From Lichenostomus cassidix (lineage: Eukaryota; Chordata; Aves; Passeriformes; Meliphagidae), in contig CM039211.1 of the NCBI GenBank assembly GCA_008360975.2, forward strand, positions 67,422,565 through 67,486,564: 64,000 nt of DNA, given 5' to 3'. This document shows, in pieces, positions 37,166-49,429 of the stretch. The notes under the pieces were generated by a model that saw only the letters and a program-made list of their open reading frames with translations, was not told the DNA's origin and did not search any database. The number at the start of each line of letters is the position of its first letter. The first letter of the stretch is position 1. The position numbers were made by a program, and so were the translations under genes.

Positions 37166-40100
37166 AATGCTAGTGTTGGTTGTATTTTTAAGCAGCTGTC
37201 AACAAACTTCACTGTGAAAAGGAAGTCATCGATAGCAATAGCTTCCTCAAGCCCTTTTCCTCTTCAGCCTGAGCAAAGGGGAGTTAACCCTTTCAGGCAG
37301 TACATCTACATGCTCCATTTGTGTTTTAGTCTTTTCCCTTCTGGGGTGGGATTTTGGGACAGGAGGTAGGAGATGGGGCAGCTGTGCTTAGTGTAAATGA
37401 CCAAGGTATGAGCTAGGGGTGAGAGTGTCCTGCTGTCAGGCACCTCAGTCTTAAGGCAAAAGAACTACTGGGTAAGTATTTGTCCTTCACCCTCTGTACA
37501 ATTTAAATTCCCTTACTATTCTTTCACTTACCTTAATTCTGAATGTGCAATCCTACTCTGCCCTTGTGTACTGTCCAGCCCTATCTAGCATATTACATGT
37601 CACCTTTTTTTTTTTATTAGCTACAGCAGGCAAGGAAAAGTACTATAGACCTGAAAACAGTACTCACAGGATTAGACAAGCAGTTTCCCTATAAATAAAA
37701 TTCTTGTTTCTCTTTGAGTGGTGTGTGTACTGCTGTATTTTTCCTGTATTAATTGTGCTGCCCTAAAATAACTTCTCACTTCCCACACGGTTGCCATACT
37801 GAACAATTCAGTGAGGTCTGGATGAATGTGGTTTCCTGCAATTCACCAGCTAGAACTCAAATGGCTTTTGGGAAGAAATTTCCCAGGTTTGTTTGATTTG
37901 CTCCGTGTGCGGACAACACATTGTTTTTTCCATTTCTAACATTTCTAAAGTTTATCCTTCAAACTCTGAGTAGCAGTCTTGTATACTGCTGTGATCAAGT
38001 AGCATGGCTGCAGAGTTCAATTCTCATTTACCTTCAGGACTTTTTTCTACTCTTCCACCACTTTGTATTCTCAACTGGCTTCATCAGTGCATGAAAATTC
38101 TTGCTGCAGATCTTAAGACTTTTGATTCAAGGTGTAGAGTGGGTTCTGGTTTTGTTTTTTTTTTTTTTTTAAATTTTTTGGGTGGTTTTGTGGTTGTTGC
38201 TACATTACTTACCTGATTCCTCCTGCTTTTGCTTGTCCTATAGTAACCACCTTTTCCTATCTCCCTACTTTACTTGTGCCTCAATGGTACATGTTATTAC
38301 CCTTATTAAAATGGCAATAAAATATCAGTTTCAGGTTAAATTCTTTGTCTTAACCACTCTGTTGAGCTTTGGCTTTGCTGTTGGAGAAGCACCACACACT
38401 GCTGAGTAGAGAAAACAAGAGAAAAGGAGCAGGTGTTGCCTGCCCTTAGTGGATGGGAACTATGGAGAATGCGGCCACCAGAAGGGTCTGGTCCATATGG
38501 GACATGATTTTTTTCTTTGCTAGCTTTGTAAAGAGGGCAGTGCACAGCACAGTTTGATACAGGAGATTTCAAGAGCCCTAGAAGTGTTATTAAAGGGTGG
38601 GGAGGGAAAGGTGTTTTCCCTGGCAGCAGATACCCTTAACTTGCTGCAAATTGTGGTTCTGTTAATTTCGGTTTAGTTGCCTTGAGAGAGTTTCTGGGCA
38701 TTATTCACCTGGCAGACCCATGCAAATCCAAACATTTTTCTTTTTTTTTTTTTTTTTACCCATACCTAAATTTCAAAGACAATAAATCACCCTGTAGTGC
38801 CTCACTGGAGAGGTGAGACTCATCTGGCCAAATATAGTCATCCGGGTTTTACGTCAGATGAACTCCAGCTGTCAAGCTATTGAAATATGCTCTGTAGGAA
38901 GAAATAAATCTACAGTTTAAACTATTCATGCTTGACAGGGAGAGTAATTTGTTGTTGGAACAAAATGTTAAAAGGTGTTATGGATTCTCTATTGTGTGAG
39001 GTTTTCAAATCAACACTGGCTGTCTTACAAAAAAGGTCTTTCAGTTAAACTGCAAACTGCAAGTCCCACTGAAGGAAATTCCCAGACCTCTCCATTACAG
39101 AAGGTCAAGGTGACAGGATTTGTTCCTTCTGACCTTAAAATCTATGCAGTTTAAAGTGCAAGACGAAAGTGGCCATGTATTCAATTCCTCTTGGTTCTTG
39201 TCTGCAAAGCGCTGCAGGTGCTTTGACCTTTTTGGCATATCTTGGGAAGCTCTTCCAGGTCTGTTTGCTCTATTCCATCTGTAAAATGGTGGCAGCATTG
39301 CTGATCTCTTCTAAATCCTGTTCTGTTTAACCTTGTGAGAGCATGAATCAAAGGCTGCTTGGCACTGCAGTGTGGATGGGAGAATGGCACAGTCTCCCTT
39401 TGTGCATCCCTTCCATCCCAAACTGCATTTCACCTCTCCTTTTGGCAGTGGTGGGTGCTGGGGATGCAGGAGCTGGTTGCATTTGGCTGAACAGCTCCAG
39501 GCGGGTCTGGTGGGGCTGTAACAGGGCAGGTTTCCACATGTGCCTAAAGCAGATGAGCATTGACAGATCATCTGCCTGCTCTCTTCCCTTCTCCCCATCA
39601 GCGACATCTTGGTGAAGAAGAGAAAATAAATAAATAGGAGGAAGACAACAAGGAGAACAAGCTCTCAGGCTAAAGCTTTCTAACTAGGATACACCTCTGA
39701 AAACATAACAAGAAATGTGCTGCCTGAGATGGTGGTTTTGTTGGTTGCAGGATCACCAATTACCTTAGCTCCTTTCAGGGAATTTGCCCAGTTTCTATCT
39801 ACCAAATTTCCTGCTCTCCCTCCTCCCCAGTATGTGTGCTTGCATTCTACTAATTTCAGCTGCTGGCATAGAACTAGCTGAATGAAACCTTTTGGGATCT
39901 GAGAAAATTTCTCTAAAATGTCCATCACTCTTCTGCACTTTGTCTCAAATGAAATTAAATTTGACTTCTTTTTCTTGCTTGCATAAATTCTTTCAATTGA
40001 AGCACTGACACAGCTCATCTGCATCTCAGTGCATGAGTCTGGCTCAGCTCAGCTGGCTCACAGGAGCTGCATGGCTGTGTGACAGCTGTCTTTGCAGCTG

Positions 40101-42728
40101 GTGGCAGGGAACAGGCAGCCTTTGAATGCAGGTAACCACCCTTACCCAAGGGCCTGGAGTCTGGGGTAAGACCTTCCTCCTGCCTCCAGAACAGGTAAGA
40201 ATATCTTACCTGCTGCCCCTGCTTGCCCAGCAGCCAGTGACATGCATTCTCACAACAGTTACTTGGGTTTTGGGATGTGACTTTGTCCCCCTCTCGTGTT
40301 ACTCTGGTGAGAGCTGAAAATCTGCAGTCTGCAGATAAGATGTGAGACCCAAGTATAACTCATTAGACATTAGAACTTCCAGTGTGCTCCCATCTAACCA
40401 CCTTCAGGATGAAAACCATGTCCCCAAGTCCTGTAACATTCATCATATATAGCATGGATGAATTGTCCAAGAATGGGGTGGGATAGAGAGATAGCTGGAG
40501 CTCTGGTGAGGTCTTGTCAACCTAAAAACCCTGTTTCTCCTTGAAAATACTGTGTATAGAGTAGCTGTATATCTGGGGCCAGGATTTGCTCTCATCTAGT
40601 TTGGGATATTCTGCATTTACCCATTCCTCAGTGTCTGGAACACCACTAGTTCCTTAAATTCGTCACTCTGTCCCTGGTGGAAACATGAGATAAGAGAGTT
40701 TCCTCTATCTCTGAGCAGCAGGGACAAAAAGTGACGCATCACCAGACCTTTCTCTGTGTCTGCTGCCTCATCGTCCATGCACTCCCAGTGCTGAGCAGAC
40801 ATCAGACACTGCAGCCCAGCCCTGTGCCTGCCCTGATGAACAGCTGAGCTTGAGAAAAACACCACAGGGATGGATGTTCCTGATACTGGAATGATATTTG
40901 TCCTTCCAGACAGAAGAGAGAGATGATGATGTATCCAGGCTCTAAACAAGAATGGTGGAACTCTGAGAAGACCTTTGCGCTGTCTCCAGGGACCTGAGGG
41001 TGGAAGGATGACTGTGAAAGGGTGTAGGAAAACCCATCAGAGGGGGCAGGTGCAGAAGCTGTCTGAGCTCTGCAAAATGAGACATGCACAGTGCAAGAGG
41101 GACAAAGAGCTGAGAGAAGTCTGGGAGCCCACCACTCCGCTCCGACTGGTAAGCGACAACAGGAACTTTCCCTGAGTCCACCTGGAAAGGAGAACTGAAT
41201 GGCTTCATTGACTGTGCTGACTGTGGACTCAACTCAGATCCCTAAGTGCAGGAGTCTGGAACCATTTGAGATGCCCTGAGTCATCCTGCCTGGCTCTAGC
41301 TGCCCCACCAGAGTGGCTCAGATCCCCTGCAGGCCTTATGTCACCCCTTTAAACCCATGCAGATGGCTTTGAGAGTCCTATATGTGTGCAACTGGGTCAA
41401 GCCCTGGAGATCACTGAACTGGAGTGGAATTCCGCCCTGGAAACTATGGCCTGGACAGAGGCAGAAACTCAACAACTCTCTGTAGTTCCACTGTCCTTGT
41501 GGTAGTGTATTCATTTCCACAGAGGCATAGGAGTGGCACAGGGAGCAGATGAAAGGTCTGCCTACCCCTGCACCCAGTCTCCAACAACAGCGGCTTACAC
41601 CTCCCTACCCTCCTTAGGAATGCTTCAACAGGGAACAGTAAAAACCACATAGATGAGGCATCTTTTGAGCTTCCAGATACTCTTAGTTTGATTCAACTGT
41701 GAGACTTCACTGAAACCACCTCTCGAGGAGCTGGAGTAACACTGCATTTACATAGTAACCGAAAGGAGTTTGTTGGTTTACATGGGGAGAGGCAATCTCA
41801 TTCACAATCCCAAGGAGAAACATTGATGTTGTCTCATAATTAATACTTATTTTTCTCTGATTTTCTCACCAGAAGACAGCTTTCCTGCCTGGCAGGTTTA
41901 GCTTGTCCCAGGAGATCTTCAACTGTTTTAAGTTGTACTTGGGAGTACAGTAACACCTTCCTGTTCTTCCTCCTGAAGAACCTGTCAGGGAATACCCCAG
42001 ATGTGGGGTTTCTGGCTGCTGTCAGTGGTAAATAGTCCCAGGTGGATGTTCCCTGTCAGACATGGCAGCTAAGGCTCAGCTTGAGATACTGGAGCTAAAA
42101 TAAATGTAGTCTGAGTCAAAGAGATATGCTACTTTCCTTGTTCTATCTGAACTGAGCACACTCAGGTGTCAGTCACACAAACATGCCATTTCACATGACA
42201 GGCTCTTATTAAGACTGTTCCCTGTCCCTGGCCAGGAGCCTCAAACCCAGAGCACTAATGCTAAAGGCTAATATCTGGGTAACACTCACCTCTCAGGTAT
42301 GGAGTCACGGGGACAACTTGCAATGTCTGTATTTTGTGATTTGACTGGTGCCAGCTCAGACCCTGAAACAATTACATTTTCACTTAAACCTTCTGGGCTC
42401 TCTTGCAACGTCTGAACTCCACCCAGCACAGACGGGCAGAGTTTCTGTTGTTTAACTTTGCTTTCCCTTTTTTGCTACATTGCTTTAGGTAATCTCCAGC
42501 CAAATAGTTGCCCTTCTCAGTCCTTTCATTCACCTTGTGCTCACACAAGAAATATTTACAGCTCTGTTGACCTTCCAGGAGGAAAGAAGATGGTGGGCAA
42601 GAAGAAGCCATACTGAGCCAGTGGGACAGATGTACTGGTCCACAGGAGAGCAGCAATCCTATAAATCCCAGCTCAGCTACTCCCTAAACTATAGGAGCAG
42701 CAATGCTGCTGCTTCAGCACATTTGGAG
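37166..42728. other. Downstream of AQP3, no gene recognised
   Basis: Contains the alternative AATAAA at 37694, T-rich runs near 38154 and 38740, and no recognisable exon or repeat body. No sequence resembling a second aquaporin was seen. Confidence 0.65.
37694..37699 (+). terminator. Alternative downstream AATAAA with GT-rich element
   Basis: A second canonical hexamer 555 bp beyond the first, followed after about 15 bases by GAGTGGTGTGTGTAC. It could be an alternative distal AQP3 poly(A) site; use is unproven. Confidence 0.4.
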
Positions 42729-42875
42729 GATCATTGAGTCAGAGAGAAGTAAAGTTGGAAGGGACCACTGGCTTGGTCATCTGGTCCAATATCTCTGCTC
42801 AAGCATGGTTATCCTACAGCACATCACACAGGATTGTGCCTGGATGGTTCTGGAATACCTGGAGTGAGGAAGACT
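42729..42875 (-). mobile_element. CR1 LINE 3' fragment
   Basis: GTTGGAAGGGACCACTGG, CATCTGGTCCAATATC, GCTCAAGCATGGTTATC and CACAGGATTGTGCCTGGATG match the antisense 3' UTR of an avian CR1. It is diverged and 5'-truncated. Confidence 0.8.
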
Positions 42876-44689
42876 CATCAGCCATCCAAGGCACAGGATC
42901 CTTTGCAAGAAGAAGGTGGATTTTGTACCAGTTCTTTTGAGATTCATAAGCTAAGTGGTCCTGTGAAGGGCTGTGTCATCCCTGACGGCCTGCAGTACAA
43001 GGCCTTGGTAGTGTGGTCTTCCACCCTCCCTGCTTCTGGGACTGGGATTACTAGCAGAAAAATACTTGGGACAGAAAGCAGCAAAGCAAGGTAAACCATG
43101 ACCTTGAAGGGCTGATGGCAGCAACAATTCTGCTTGATTTCTGTTCTGTGACTTTAAAACCTTGAATTTCGTGCTCAGGGAAAGTGCCCAGAATGAAACC
43201 ATTAACTTAAAACCAGAGCTCTTGGGTCTATCCTGAACTGCAGAACTGAGGAAAATAATTATATTCTGTATGTATAACCAAGAGAATAATAACACAGGAT
43301 GGAAATTCTCAAGGACTGCCCTTGGTCTCCGGAGATGGGAACTGGTTTTGGGAAGGGTGGATCTCCTTGTTTGTGCCATAGGGCACTTGTGTGTCTCCTG
43401 CAGTGTATATGCCAGGTGTCTGGAAGCGAGGAGTGGCGACGCAGAGCTTTCCCACGCCTGAGACCCTTTGCTGGTCTGGGCACGAGCCTTTGGGTGTCTT
43501 TAAAGAAGAGAGAGAGAGAGAGCAGCACCACCCTGCCCCTGGGCAGGCAGGGAGAAGGTGCACATTGAAGATAATGTCGTGCACTGAAGGAGACAACCGG
43601 TGCACAGCATTTGCTATTCAATCATTTTGGTTAAGTGGCTTGGTATTTTCCCTTCCCATGACCTCTTCTCCACTCAGCCCTTTTATGTGCCTCTTCTGCA
43701 TTTTGGTGTCTCTTAGATTAATTTATCTTCCAGGTTTTGTCCTGTTCCTGTCTTTCATTAAGGCACTCTTCCTTCTCTTCAGTGCTTTTCCCTCTGCTCT
43801 CCACCCCCTCGGTCCTAGCAGAGCCCCCCAGCACCATTTATACTTGTGAGTGATGGAGGCAGGAGGGGAAGGACCAGCCTTGATAAAAAAAAGCTGTGAA
43901 TTTGGGGGCACAAGGAATCAGGGAGTGCTTGCTCCAGGCTAGCAGCCAGCCACATGTCTCTTTCATAAAATATTCCCAGCATTTTATCAAAGAGGTGATG
44001 CTGTCATGGGTTTGTTTATTATTTCCCTTCGGGGCTTGGTCTCTTCATAGCTTCTTCCTTTCATTTTTGAGGAGGAAACATTTGCAGCTCTGTCAGCCTC
44101 TGGGAGGAAAGTAACATACAAAGGGAGGAGGGGTAATGAGAGCCTTTTCCTGAGCCAAGGTAACACAGCTTTATGGTCACCTATGCCCTAAACATGTGGG
44201 AACTGTGCTCAGCCACTGAGGAATTTAAGCCAGGAGATGGTCAATGGAAGAAAGAGCCATGGCAGGAGTTCAGGGACACAGCCTGTGTACTGTCCCGTGT
44301 ACCCTTCCAGCTCTATTCCTCCACCTGCTCTGTGTTCTCTGTCTCCAAGGTCTCTGACCTTGACCAGGCTTCCTTTCCTACTGTGCCTGAAACTTCTTCT
44401 CTGACAGGGTCCTCAGTGTTCCCTCACCTTCCAGCCTGCACAATCACTCAGACATTTGAGCCAAACTTTGAACAAATTAGTTTAAATCCTTCCCTCCTCC
44501 ATCTTCTTCCCCTCCTGTTGAAGCCTACCTCTATATGGATTTCACTGGGCAGAGATGACCAGAGGGAGTTTTCCATGATGGAGAATAGAGGGAGGGACAG
44601 AGGCTGGTGAGTTTCCATCTTCTCATGCCTACCTGTCCCAGCCTTTGCTCCACATGTACCACACCATGGCCTTGCCTGGGGCACCACAC
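42876..44689. other. Intergenic, no gene recognised
   Basis: Open frames of up to about 150 codons (43391-43849 and 44173-44610, plus) lack recognisable domains. A short AG-repeat run lies near 43505-43521. Confidence 0.6.
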
Positions 44690-44912
44690 AAGCCTGGATC
44701 CAGAGCTCCTCCAGGAGACACCCTGGTTTGTGCTTCTATTGCACCTGCCCGCTGGCAGAAAATTGGAAACTGAAAACTCCTGGGTTTAGGATAAACTTTA
44801 CTTAGCAACAACCAAAATATCAGTGTGTCATCAATGTTTTCCGTATACTAATGGCAAAACACAGCAGTGTACCAGCTACTAGGAAAATTACTAAGAAAAT
44901 GAACTCTCAGCC
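44690..44912 (-). mobile_element. LTR fragment related to the 20624-21171 element
   Basis: This stretch aligns by eye with the distal part of the LTR at 20990-21165. Shared words in the same order include a CTGGCAGA...GGAAACTGAAAA block, a TTAGCAACAAC-type block and ATCAGTGTGT followed by ATCA. It is in the same minus orientation. The low-coordinate border is fuzzy. It abuts the retroviral U3-like sequence at 44913, suggesting nesting or a composite LTR. Confidence 0.6.
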
Positions 44913-45089
44913 ACAGACTTATCTAGGTGAAAGTCCACAGCTTGCAGACTAAGGCTTCAGCAAATCCAGCTACTCATGCTAAGCAAGTAAAGCTAAGCAA
45001 ACAACATACTAAATCCCACAACGCTGTAACTGTGACTCATTCTATTTGAAACTTACTTATTTAAGCTAAACAACTGATGTCTCTCAACA
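44913..45089 (-). mobile_element. Start of a retroviral 3' LTR (U3) after a polypurine tract
   Basis: On the minus strand a purine run AAAGGGAGGA is followed one base later by TGTTGAGAGACATCAG, the arrangement expected at the boundary between a retroviral internal region and its 3' LTR (TG right after the polypurine tract). Only about 177 bp precede the related-LTR fragment, so the LTR is truncated or interrupted. Confidence 0.5.
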
Positions 45090-45090
45090 G

Positions 45091-45100
45091 TCCTCCCTTT
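45091..45100 (-). other. Polypurine tract of a degraded provirus
   Basis: Minus-strand AAAGGGAGGA lies directly upstream of the LTR start. In retroviruses this primes plus-strand DNA synthesis; here it is a relic. Confidence 0.5.
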
Positions 45101-45116
45101 GTTTTTATTAAGCATT

Positions 45117-46146
45117 TCTGCTAACATGCAGTACACAGTTCGTGAAATCTTTCAAATTGTGTGATTGCTCTCCATAATTTTATGTACAAGGTGGCTATCA
45201 GTAAAAGGTTGAGCTTGGATGCAGGTAAAGCCAAGTGAAATTTTACCCTAGACTATTGCAAGTGCACTGCAACTGCAAAAGCAGTTGATCAACAATCGAA
45301 TGCTGGTCTCTTTCCCTGATTTTTCCTGCTAAGGTTGTGTATCAGACACAAGCCTTTGGTTAGTCCCTAATGCTAACACAGATGACCACGCTGGGTGTTC
45401 CAAATTCCTTGAGTCGCTTTTGGTGACTTTGCTCAATTTGTTTACAAGTACTTCAGCACATATACTATTTAAGAGTCTCAATCCTCTCCATATAGTATGA
45501 GCTCCATCTCTTTTTGTTCATTCAGAGGGGGCAAAGATTTGCTCCTGTAGCCATGCCCACCATCCCACACAGGACATGTGTAGGAATGGTGAACAGGTCT
45601 GTTTGACTGTAGAAACAACAACTTGCTCTATCTTTTTCAGTGACCATGAGAGATTAAATAATACCTATTGTCCCTACATATTTAAGAGCATGTGGTCCAA
45701 TTTCAGGTATTTGGGCAATCAGCTCCTCTCTTATTAGCAGAGTGGAAGCTGGATTCATTGTGGTTGGGAAAGGGACTGTAGCTGGTATTGAATCAATTCT
45801 TTCACAAGATAGAGTAGTTTGTATTCTGCCAAATTCACCATTCCACATAACACATGAAATTAACATCTAAAATGACTGGAACAATGGGATCTAATTTTTT
45901 TTGCTACCTCTGTCCCAGTGGGACCATATGCCATATTTGACTTACAATAAAAAATGAGAGTCCCTTATTTAGATTCTTCAAGATCTAGGATCTTGAATCC
46001 TATATACTCTTATTAGATTTTTTCTTTACAAATTTATCACATTTCCACCACTTTGGGTCATTCATCCTTTTTAGTTTCCTACTTAGCCATGCTGTAGTTG
46101 TCACCAGAATCGACAGCATCAGGGGTAAAGTAAGATCCCATTTCAT
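45117..46146 (-). pseudogene. Degenerate env-like remnant of a provirus
   Basis: The interval lies between an integrase-like end and the polypurine tract, where env belongs. It opens with an ATG at 46146 followed by a hydrophobic leader-like stretch and then stops after about 49 codons. A second open piece of 70 codons lies at 45654-45866. At about 1 kb it is shorter than a normal gammaretroviral env, and stop codons and gaps interrupt it. The assignment rests on position and the leader-like start rather than on clear env motifs. It is non-functional. Confidence 0.4.
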
Positions 46147-46198
46147 TCTTTGTTGATTTTCAAGAATCTGTCATCAGTCAGCTGGCTTGGCTATGCAT

Positions 46199-46377
46199 TA
46201 CCACTTTGATGTGAGAATTGTGTATCCAATTTTCTTTTCTTAGAATTTGAACAGCAAAATAAGAATACAGTAAGACAGCATATGGTCCCTCCCTTTTGGG
46301 TTCAGTTTTGAATTTCAGAAAAATACTTTAATTAAGCCTTTGTCTCCAGGCTGTTTATCAAGTTCCTGAATTTCAGG
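46199..46377 (-). pseudogene. Retroviral pol remnant: integrase C-terminal domain, gammaretrovirus-like
   Basis: The minus strand carries G-P-Y-x-V-L-L (46268-46288) and, about 13 residues later, W-I-H-x-S-H-I-K (46205-46228). This is the paired signature at the end of gammaretroviral integrases, which fold as an SH3-like DNA-binding domain. A preceding P-G-D segment lies in another frame beyond a stop codon, so at least one frameshift and one stop break it. The env-like ATG follows within about 60 bases, as in gammaretroviruses. Confidence 0.6.
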
Positions 46378-48011
46378 TGGTGTCAGTTGACACCACTGGG
46401 CATATTTTTTCTTTTATCTTTAACTTTTTTTTGCACATATATTTCTCACTGGAGTGGGACTCTAGTCCCATCAGTTTAAAGTCTCAGGTCATATGTGTAC
46501 AACTCCTTGAAAGGTATGAGTGCTCAGACAAAGGCTTCTCCTTTAACCCATTTAATCTCTTTTTCCTTCCTTACTTCCTTTCCCTTGTGCATATTTGGGA
46601 GTACCATGAAGTACATCCCTTAGAAACTCCACTTCAAAGAAAGGAGGAAGCATGAACAAGGAAATGACTGAAAAGTGTGTGTGGATCTTCTTTCATGGTA
46701 TATATCCTTGCTGGTAGTTCTGGTCTCCTATTTTTCTCCCTTACAGCATCACAGATATCCCATGAAGGGGATTGAGTGGTGTGTCTGGGGGAAAGTTTGT
46801 GCCGCAGATTAGCTCCTGGCTGTACCCTGTCTCATCAGCTGTACACCAGGTAGATAAGCAGGAAATTCTCACTATTTTTTCCGCTGAGGTTTTGTTTAGC
46901 TTCTTCAAAGGAAACCCAGGGAAAATCTTCCAGAGTGATCTGTGTGCAAACAAGCTCTCATCTTCAAAACAAGCTTCATCTCTGTCTTGGATTCAGAGCT
47001 CACGTGGTACTCTTCTCTTGTTTTTAGCATATGAGTGCTCTGCAGGCAAGGAAATCTACCCACACAAGAAGTCTACTCTCCTGCAGGGGATAATTTTACT
47101 CTTGGAGACATACAATGAGATGATTATCCACTTCTGCCTGGTTTCCCCAGGAGACCAGGGCTATGTGATCATACAGTATGGGTGTGCAAGGGAGTGAGTG
47201 TGTGCACTGCTTGCATCTCTCTGCTCCCCTGACACCTTTGAACCACTCAGCCCATTGTGGGCAAACATGGGGAGAAGGCCAGATACAGCAGGAACGAAGA
47301 ATTCCTACAGATTCCATGAATGTCTGTGGCCAGATAGAGAAATGAATACTATTATTGACCCCATTGAGGGGGACAGAAGTAAGCATGACAGTTAAGCTAC
47401 AACAGTCTCCAAGGACTGGAGGAAGGGAAGCAGTCACCTGTGATCACAGGAGCTAGAGTTGAGATAGATATATAACATGTATGTAAATTATTTTCAATTT
47501 CTTTTAAACTTGAAAACAGTCTTTGTTTTGAAAACTTGTCTAGTTTATAATGGAATAGGCATAAAAGTGACCGTGCTTTTCAGAGAGGAAGGCTTTCTTC
47601 GGCTACGCATGTTGCTCTGCATAGAACTCCCATCTGGTTACACATAGTCCTCTCCATATTCAGCTGCTGACTGCTGAAGCTCAGTTCTTGCTTATTTTAC
47701 CATGTGTGGAAATATATCTATTAAAAAAAAAAAAAAAGGAAAAGGGAAAAAGGGATTAAAGGCTTCTGGCTCTTTCAGGGTATCATTGGGCAAACCAGGC
47801 CCAAACACCAAACCTTGACTCACTGCTGTATGTCAACTCATAAAATGTCTGTCATTCTGTGCTGTTACTCATTTCTGGGAAGGCAATTATGTTGGTTTCT
47901 CTGGTTTTGAGGGAAAATATGCGCTGTTGTAGTGAGCAGAGCTGGCTCATGGGAGCTGGGTGGTGTAAGATCCCAGCACAGCATCGCACCTGAGGCCATC
48001 AGCCAGTCCTG
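46378..48011. other. Region upstream (minus sense) of the provirus end
   Basis: The first few hundred bases may continue degraded pol sequence on the minus strand, but no further motif is clear. An A-run lies near 47722. The 141-codon + strand frame at 46772-47197 is not recognisable. Confidence 0.45.
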
Positions 48012-48227
48012 TTAAACGCCTGGGCCTGTACCCTTGGCACGTGGTGACCGTGGAGCAGACTCCTCATCTTGTGTGTTGTTAGTCATCTTTGTTATTTTCT
48101 CTCTCGTGAGAAAACAAAAACGAGCTATGAGGACAAGGATCAAAGCTGTGAGGCCCTGGAGGAGCTGTGGGTGAATCACATGGATGCTCTCCAGATATGA
48201 GGCAAACACAGTCGAGTCATCTGGGTG
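48012..48227 (-). CDS. Possible terminal exon of a single-pass membrane protein (unassigned)
   Basis: On the minus strand a pyrimidine-containing acceptor (CCATCTCTGCAG) precedes 71 open codons ending in TAA. The peptide has a short polar start, a hydrophobic segment at residues 23-40 (G-L-T-A-L-I-L-V-L-I-A) and a basic then acidic tail, as in the last exon of a type I membrane protein. I do not recognise the family. I found no convincing upstream exon or nearby poly(A) signal, and retroelements surround it, so a viral env tail or a chance open frame remain possible. Confidence 0.25.
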   Translation of the reverse strand, partial: HPDDSTVFASYLESIHVIHPQLLQGLTALILVLIARFCFLTREKITKMTNNTQDEESAPRSPRAKGTGPGV

Positions 48228-48889
48228 CTGCAGAGATGGTGCTGGGAAGGGGCCAGCTCTTTGGGGAGGTTAAAGTGAACTCAAAGCCCTAGAGTGGGGA
48301 AGGAAGGTGATTTTCCTCCTGCTGGTTCTTTATCTGAGCGCTGCTGTGATGCTCGTCTGAGGGGTTTGGAGCTGGGGGTTGATGGGCCTCTCTCCCGGGC
48401 CTGTTCTCCCAGAGGTGTGAGTGCAGCTGGGGTAATGTAAACCTTTAATTTAGATCCTATTTACCCTAATGCATGCTAAGTGTTAGAGTGCTGCAGTTGC
48501 CAGGATATAAAAGCCAGGAGCATAAACCACTTCAATTTCGCAGCTGCGTTTATAGCAGAAAAATACTTTTATTGGGGAATTGGTGTGATTTTTTTTTTAT
48601 TCCACACTTCTTTTCCCACTGCTGGCTGCATTTCCAGGATGTTCAGTCTTTCTGCCCAAGGCGTGAAACTGGTGATTTCCTGCTCTAGGGGTTTTGCAAT
48701 ACACTCAGGTGAGTCCCACAAGCCCACAGCTCAAAGGGTAATTTGGCCACAAGTCTTTTTTAAGTCTGTAACAAGAAACACCCATGGTCTGGAAGGGGGA
48801 ACACAACAATGCCTATAGTTAGTTACTGCACGACATGGTTCAGTGCGGATTTTAAAGGAACATGGGTTCACCAAGAGAATGTCCTGTTT

Positions 48890-49212
48890 CATTAATTTGA
48901 TACCCTTATGTGATATGGTCCATTCAAGTGGATGTAGTCTTTCTGGATTTTAGGAAGCTTTTGATGCTGTCCTTCACAGGTGTCTAGCTGTGGGATAAGC
49001 AGGTTCATTGTGTGCTGGGTGAAGAACTGGCTGAAAGACAGGGCTCAAAGGGTGGTAATGAATGGGGCCACATCTTGCTGAAAATCAGTCACCAGTGGCT
49101 TTCCTCAGGGGTCAATTCCAGGGCCAGTTCAATATATTTATCAACAATCTGGATGCAGGAATTGAATGCATCATGAGCAAGTCCGTGATTGCTGTAGGTC
49201 CCTTCTAACAAA
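48890..49212 (+). mobile_element. CR1 LINE fragment, reverse transcriptase C-terminal part, sense
   Basis: On the + strand, TTTCTGGATTTTAGGAAGC corresponds to the F-L-D-F RT motif and CCTCAGGGGTCAATTCCAGG to the P-Q-G-S RT motif, followed by TTTATCAACAATCTGGATG. After an internal deletion the sequence jumps to the CR1 3' end near 49190. Frameshifts make it non-coding. Confidence 0.85.
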
Positions 49213-49429
49213 AATAGTGTGTTCTATTTTTCTGATGTAAGGTGACAACACTGTTAAGGAAACAGTGTCCAGCCTGTCCAGCCATCCAAGAGCCATTTTG
49301 GCCATCACACTCACACCTCCTGAGCTGGGACCAAGGCCTCTTCTCAGCTACATGCCCCAGTCTCACACATTCAGAACAGGTTTTCTTACTGGCTTCACCC
49401 CAGGTTTCCCCCAGCAGAATTTCAGACAT

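Noticed and set aside
43391..44610. Frames of 145-152 codons on the + strand
   Set aside because: Low-complexity hydrophobic and Ser/Leu-rich translations without domains; likely chance in pyrimidine-rich DNA.
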